Position numbers and translations under genes: made by a program
Notes under the pieces: model-generated
The model's database searches: none
What the model was told of the DNA's origin: nothing
Seen by the model: only the letters and a program-made list of their open reading frames with translations
From: an uncultured Saprospiraceae bacterium
GTDB lineage: Bacteria; Bacteroidota; Bacteroidia; Chitinophagales; Saprospiraceae
NCBI GenBank assembly: GCA_937923485.1
Contig: CALDUE010000036.1
Span: 1 to 55,235, forward strand
Length of the DNA stretch: 55,235 bases
Direction of reading: 5' to 3'
Shown here: one piece after another, positions 52,233-55,235 of the stretch
Position numbering within the stretch: the first letter of the stretch is position 1
How the letters are laid out: every line of letters begins with the position of its first letter

Positions 52233-53381
52233 CTACTGCACAAAAACTTTTTGAGTACCAACCAATTTACCCCTAGACCATACCGTAATTAGCTGAATAC
52301 CAGACGGCCATGCCGAAGTATTGAATTTGATTCTATCGTCACGAAGCTGAATATTTCGTTGTTCGATTACTGCTCCGTTGGCACCATATACCTTAACCTC
52401 GCCCTGACCACTGAGCTCGCTGCTTACGAGTGTGATGTCTAGTGTGTTGTTTTGAGCGAAAGCGGTAATGCCTACTTGAGGCGCCTGCTCTCTGGTACTC
52501 AAGGCAGGATCGGCCATAAACGTGGCTGTCTCTGCCTGACCATTGCTGTCAACGGCAACTTGCATGATTGGGAATGAAAACTCTGCCACTTCCCAAGTAA
52601 AGGTTTCTCTACGCTGATTATTAAAATCAATCGTGCTATCAATGCCAGGGATTTGCGAAGTGATCGGAACCCAACCGAGGAAAGGAACGAGTACCTCTAT
52701 TTCTTGAAAAGCTTGCGTAACGGTCGAGATGCGAAGCGCGTCGTAGGTCTGTCCGTTGAGTGAAATCGTTCCCCAAGAATCTACATTAGTATCTACGTCT
52801 TGGCCGATGCTTACGCCTACACTGTCAATAAAGTTATTGAAGGTAGAGTCACCCGTAAAAACAGTGAGGATTTCAGGTCCGAACGTAAGGCGCAGGCGCG
52901 TTTGATCAGAAGTCGTACTCAAGAAAGTAAGTGGGATTGATTGAAATAACAATGGATCTGTCAGTCGAATAGTTGGAAGAACTGCCGCTGGATCTGCATC
53001 AGCAATACCAATGATTTCTAGGTCATTACCAACTCTGTCGAGATAAACCTCGCTGGATGCAGTTACGAATCCAGCTTCTTGCTCGGTAGTAAAAACCAAT
53101 TCAGCATCTGGAAAGCTGTCTGATGCATTTCCAAAACTTGCCAATCTGGCTTCAACCAAAGTGGTGTCGTTTATATCCAAGCCTTGACTAAAATCCCACG
53201 TTTGGTCCGCACCTATTCGGGCGAGATTCCCTTGTGGGTCATCAAAATCCGAATCAATAAAGAGCGTCATCGAAAAGCCCGCCGCTATGAGATGATCAGG
53301 TCCGAGGATAATCTGAGCCGATAGCGATAGCGATAGCGAAGTGAAGGCCATCACGGAAATGAGTGTATAAATGCGTTGCAT
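52233..53381 (-). CDS. secreted protein with type A T9SS C-terminal sorting domain
   Basis: A 382-residue protein with a signal peptide ending 'LSLSAQ' (its Leu-Ser repeat is a GATAGC triplet repeat in the DNA). The middle is beta-rich without a family I recognise. The last 80 residues show the Por-secretion C-terminal domain: 'GQGEVKVYGANGAVIEQRNI', 'KFNTSAWPSGIQLITVW', 'GTQKVFVQ', ending as usual in a short basic-aromatic strand. It should be exported and attached through the type IX system. A motif-like copy with one extra base lies at 52449. Confidence 0.8.
   Translation of the reverse strand: MQRIYTLISVMAFTSLSLSLSAQIILGPDHLIAAGFSMTLFIDSDFDDPQGNLARIGADQTWDFSQGLDINDTTLVEARLASFGNASDSFPDAELVFTTEQEAGFVTASSEVYLDRVGNDLEIIGIADADPAAVLPTIRLTDPLLFQSIPLTFLSTTSDQTRLRLTFGPEILTVFTGDSTFNNFIDSVGVSIGQDVDTNVDSWGTISLNGQTYDALRISTVTQAFQEIEVLVPFLGWVPITSQIPGIDSTIDFNNQRRETFTWEVAEFSFPIMQVAVDSNGQAETATFMADPALSTREQAPQVGITAFAQNNTLDITLVSSELSGQGEVKVYGANGAVIEQRNIQLRDDRIKFNTSAWPSGIQLITVWSRGKLVGTQKVFVQ
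52449..52463 (+). repeat. dispersed motif-like site with one extra A
   Basis: GTTTTGAGCGAAAGC keeps the GC-GAAA-GC hairpin with a two-base spacer. In the type A T9SS cargo gene. Confidence 0.45.
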
Positions 53382-53560
53382 AGGTTCGCTGTTTGAATTT
53401 TGCAGAAGAAAGAGTTACTCCTCCGCTTAGTAAAAGTAGTCGTTTATCCCTTAAGGTTAGATCATCAAAAGGTTAATATCACTGGATAGATCGTCAGAAA
53501 GTGGTAGTACCGTATGCTTTATAGTCCAGTCACGGCTATCCGACGAATAGCAGATTGAGC

Positions 53561-55235
53561 TTATGGTCTGTCCGCGGACTGTAGTTCTATGAGGCGAGCA
53601 TAGGTTCCTCCTTTTTCCAATAGGGTAGCGTGATCACCGCGCTCAATGACTTTTCCGCGTTCCATCACAAGTATCTCATCCGCTTGCTGAATGGTGGCCA
53701 TGCGGTGTGCAATCACCAAGCTGGTGCGACCTTCCATGAGGCGGAAGAGTGCACTTTGGACGAGTTGCTCGCTTTCGGCGTCTAAGGCGCTAGTCGCCTC
53801 GTCGAGAATCATGATCGGGCGATTCTGGAGGATAGCTCGAGCAAGGGTAATACGTTGGCGTTGTCCACCACTGAGACGGTCCCCACGATCACCAATAATG
53901 GTATCGTAGCCTTGCGGTTGTTCTTTGATAAAATCGTGCGCATTGGCTTTTCGAGAGGCTGCCTCGATTTCTGCATCCGTCGCATGTTCTGCCCCAAAGA
54001 CGATGTTCGCCCGAATCGTATCATGGAACAGAACCACATCTTGACTTACAATACCGATAAGGTTGCGCAAATCTTTGAGCTTCAATTTTCTTATGTCGGT
54101 GCCGTCGAGAGAAATCGTTCCACTGTCTATGTCATAAAACCTTGGGATGAGGTCTGCCAGCGTACTCTTACCTGCTCCACTAGCTCCGACGAGTGCTACA
54201 ACTCTACCTGCTGGAAGGGTAAGTGAAACACCATCGAGCGCTGGCATATCGGCGTTTTCATATTTAAAACTCACTTGCTCGAAGCGCAATTCTTCTTTGA
54301 GCTCGGCTACCGATTGCATACCTGATCCTTCGGCAATTGAGTTGGGCGAGTTCATAACTTCTTGGATACGATCCATGGCCGCTCGCCCACGTTGGAGTGA
54401 GTAGAAGGCATTGGAGAATTGCTTACTGGGCTGGATGGTCGAGAAAAACGCATAGATGAAGGCCAAGAACACAGCCACATCAATAGCACCTGCTTGGATC
54501 TGTTGGAATCCGAAGTAGATGAGTACCGTCACGACTCCGATTCCCAAGAACTCACTTAGCGGCCCTGATAGGTCTCGACGTCTCAAGAGTTTGACAAGTG
54601 TATCGCGATAATTTCTGTTGCTTTCGCCAAAACGGTCGGCCACATAGCCTTCTGCCCCAAATGCTTTGACCACGCGCAGTCCACCGATGGCCTCATCAAT
54701 TTGACTGGTCATGTCGCCGAGTGCTCCTTGTACTTCACCCGATTGCTTGCGTAGGCGACGACTGATGCCACCGATGAGAAAGCCGGTGATCCCTAATAGA
54801 AGGATGGTGAACAAAGTCAGCTTAGGGCTAATGAACAGCATCACGATGAGCGCACCAATAATGAGCAGTGGATTCTGAATCAATGCTTGTATAGAGTTCA
54901 GAACGGAATTTTCGAACTCCTGCACATCTCCGGTGAATCGAGAAATCAGATCTCCACGTTTGGTAGCGGAGAAGTAGCCGATGGGCAATTGGACGACGTG
55001 TTTGAACAGGTCTTGGCGCATGTCTCGCACCACATTGGAGCGCAACGGTGCCATGGTTGCTACGGATAGGTACCTGAAGAAGTTCTTGCCGAAAAAGACG
55101 AAGAGGATACCGAGGCACATGTAGATGAGGGCTTGGTTATAGCCTTCGGTACGTATGATCTCGCTGAGCCAAAAGTTGAAATTCCCAGTAATGCCTTCCA
55201 CGCTCCAAGACCATGCGGGGGCTTCGGTGGTTAGC
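53561..55235 (-). CDS. MsbA-like ABC exporter, 3' part
   Basis: The frame is open to the window end, so the true start is beyond 55235; a GTG at 55201 is only an internal candidate. Membrane domain of the exporter fold (about the first 300 visible residues, 'LFKHVVQLPIGYFSATKRGD', 'VVKAFGAEGYVADRFGESNR') is followed by the nucleotide-binding domain: Walker A 'GASGAGKST', 'LSGGQRQRITLARA' signature, Walker B 'PIMILDEATSALD' and switch His in 'LVIAHRMATI'. The best match in wording is MsbA, the lipid A flippase, but multidrug exporters look similar. One motif copy lies at 54620 ('RFGES'). Confidence 0.85.
   Translation of the reverse strand, partial: LTTEAPAWSWSVEGITGNFNFWLSEIIRTEGYNQALIYMCLGILFVFFGKNFFRYLSVATMAPLRSNVVRDMRQDLFKHVVQLPIGYFSATKRGDLISRFTGDVQEFENSVLNSIQALIQNPLLIIGALIVMLFISPKLTLFTILLLGITGFLIGGISRRLRKQSGEVQGALGDMTSQIDEAIGGLRVVKAFGAEGYVADRFGESNRNYRDTLVKLLRRRDLSGPLSEFLGIGVVTVLIYFGFQQIQAGAIDVAVFLAFIYAFFSTIQPSKQFSNAFYSLQRGRAAMDRIQEVMNSPNSIAEGSGMQSVAELKEELRFEQVSFKYENADMPALDGVSLTLPAGRVVALVGASGAGKSTLADLIPRFYDIDSGTISLDGTDIRKLKLKDLRNLIGIVSQDVVLFHDTIRANIVFGAEHATDAEIEAASRKANAHDFIKEQPQGYDTIIGDRGDRLSGGQRQRITLARAILQNRPIMILDEATSALDAESEQLVQSALFRLMEGRTSLVIAHRMATIQQADEILVMERGKVIERGDHATLLEKGGTYARLIELQSADRP
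54620..54633 (-). repeat. dispersed motif, exact copy
   Basis: Exact copy in sense of the ABC exporter gene, read as 'RFGES'. Confidence 0.9.

Overview
The window looks like chromosomal DNA from a gliding, type IX-secreting Bacteroidota bacterium, probably of the Saprospiria/Lewinella kind. Evidence: the mutY-ssb-gldE-gldD cluster, a SusC/SusD pair, proteins with type A and type B T9SS C-terminal sorting domains, start regions without Shine-Dalgarno sequences, frequent TTG starts, and promoter boxes of the Bacteroidetes TTTG / TAnnTTTG type (clearest before recA). No rRNA, CRISPR array or prophage is visible. There is one tRNA (Cys-GCA).

Layout. 1-1206: end of a TPR-like gene and a small PH-like protein. 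1304-3394: the bifunctional dehydrogenase/hydratase PaaZ. 3401-4369: a REP-associated tyrosine transposase (RAYT) between two REP hairpins. 4387-6631: diheme cytochrome and beta-helix lipoprotein-type pair. 6673-7100: a frameshifted ABA4-like membrane protein. 7172-10828: tandem DUF4139 (MuiA-like) paralogs, the first with a TonB-plug-like insert. 10852-17546 (minus strand): a small membrane protein, a lipoprotein, an S9 peptidase and a large FG-GAP/ASPIC lipoprotein. These lie divergent to the SusC/SusD pair at 17845-22879. 23004-26564: a metal (probably copper) module of HYC_CC_PP protein, TonB receptor and HMA protein with a Cys-rich tail, bounded by terminators. 26729-29691: tRNA-Cys, a T9SS type-B cargo protein, a 74-bp tandem repeat and a lipoprotein. 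29875-37844: secA, a SPOR protein, rodA, tgt, a repeat-filled gap and an LptF/LptG permease. 38128-43922: ECF sigma factor, mutY, ssb, gldE, gldD, recA. 44105-45593: two small paralogous membrane proteins (one interrupted by a stop) and a small acidic protein. 45792-49241: slyD, ravA, aminotransferase. 49433-55235: sigma factor, glycosyltransferase, dtd, T9SS type-A cargo and the 3' part of an MsbA-like ABC exporter.

The most striking signal is not a gene. A 14-base word, GTTTTGGCGAAAGC, occurs 13 times exactly and about 28 times with close variants, where about 0.0004 exact copies are expected by chance. The copies are split evenly between strands (14:14), all lie inside genes, and they use all six reading frames relative to the host gene, so the constraint is on DNA and not protein. 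The variants keep a mini-hairpin: the stem pair swaps G-C for C-G, and the loop varies only as GNAA. Several copies have been built into signal peptides as Val-Leu-Ala-Lys-Ala. A DNA-uptake, recombination or chromosome-organisation signal is the leading interpretation, but the function is unproven.
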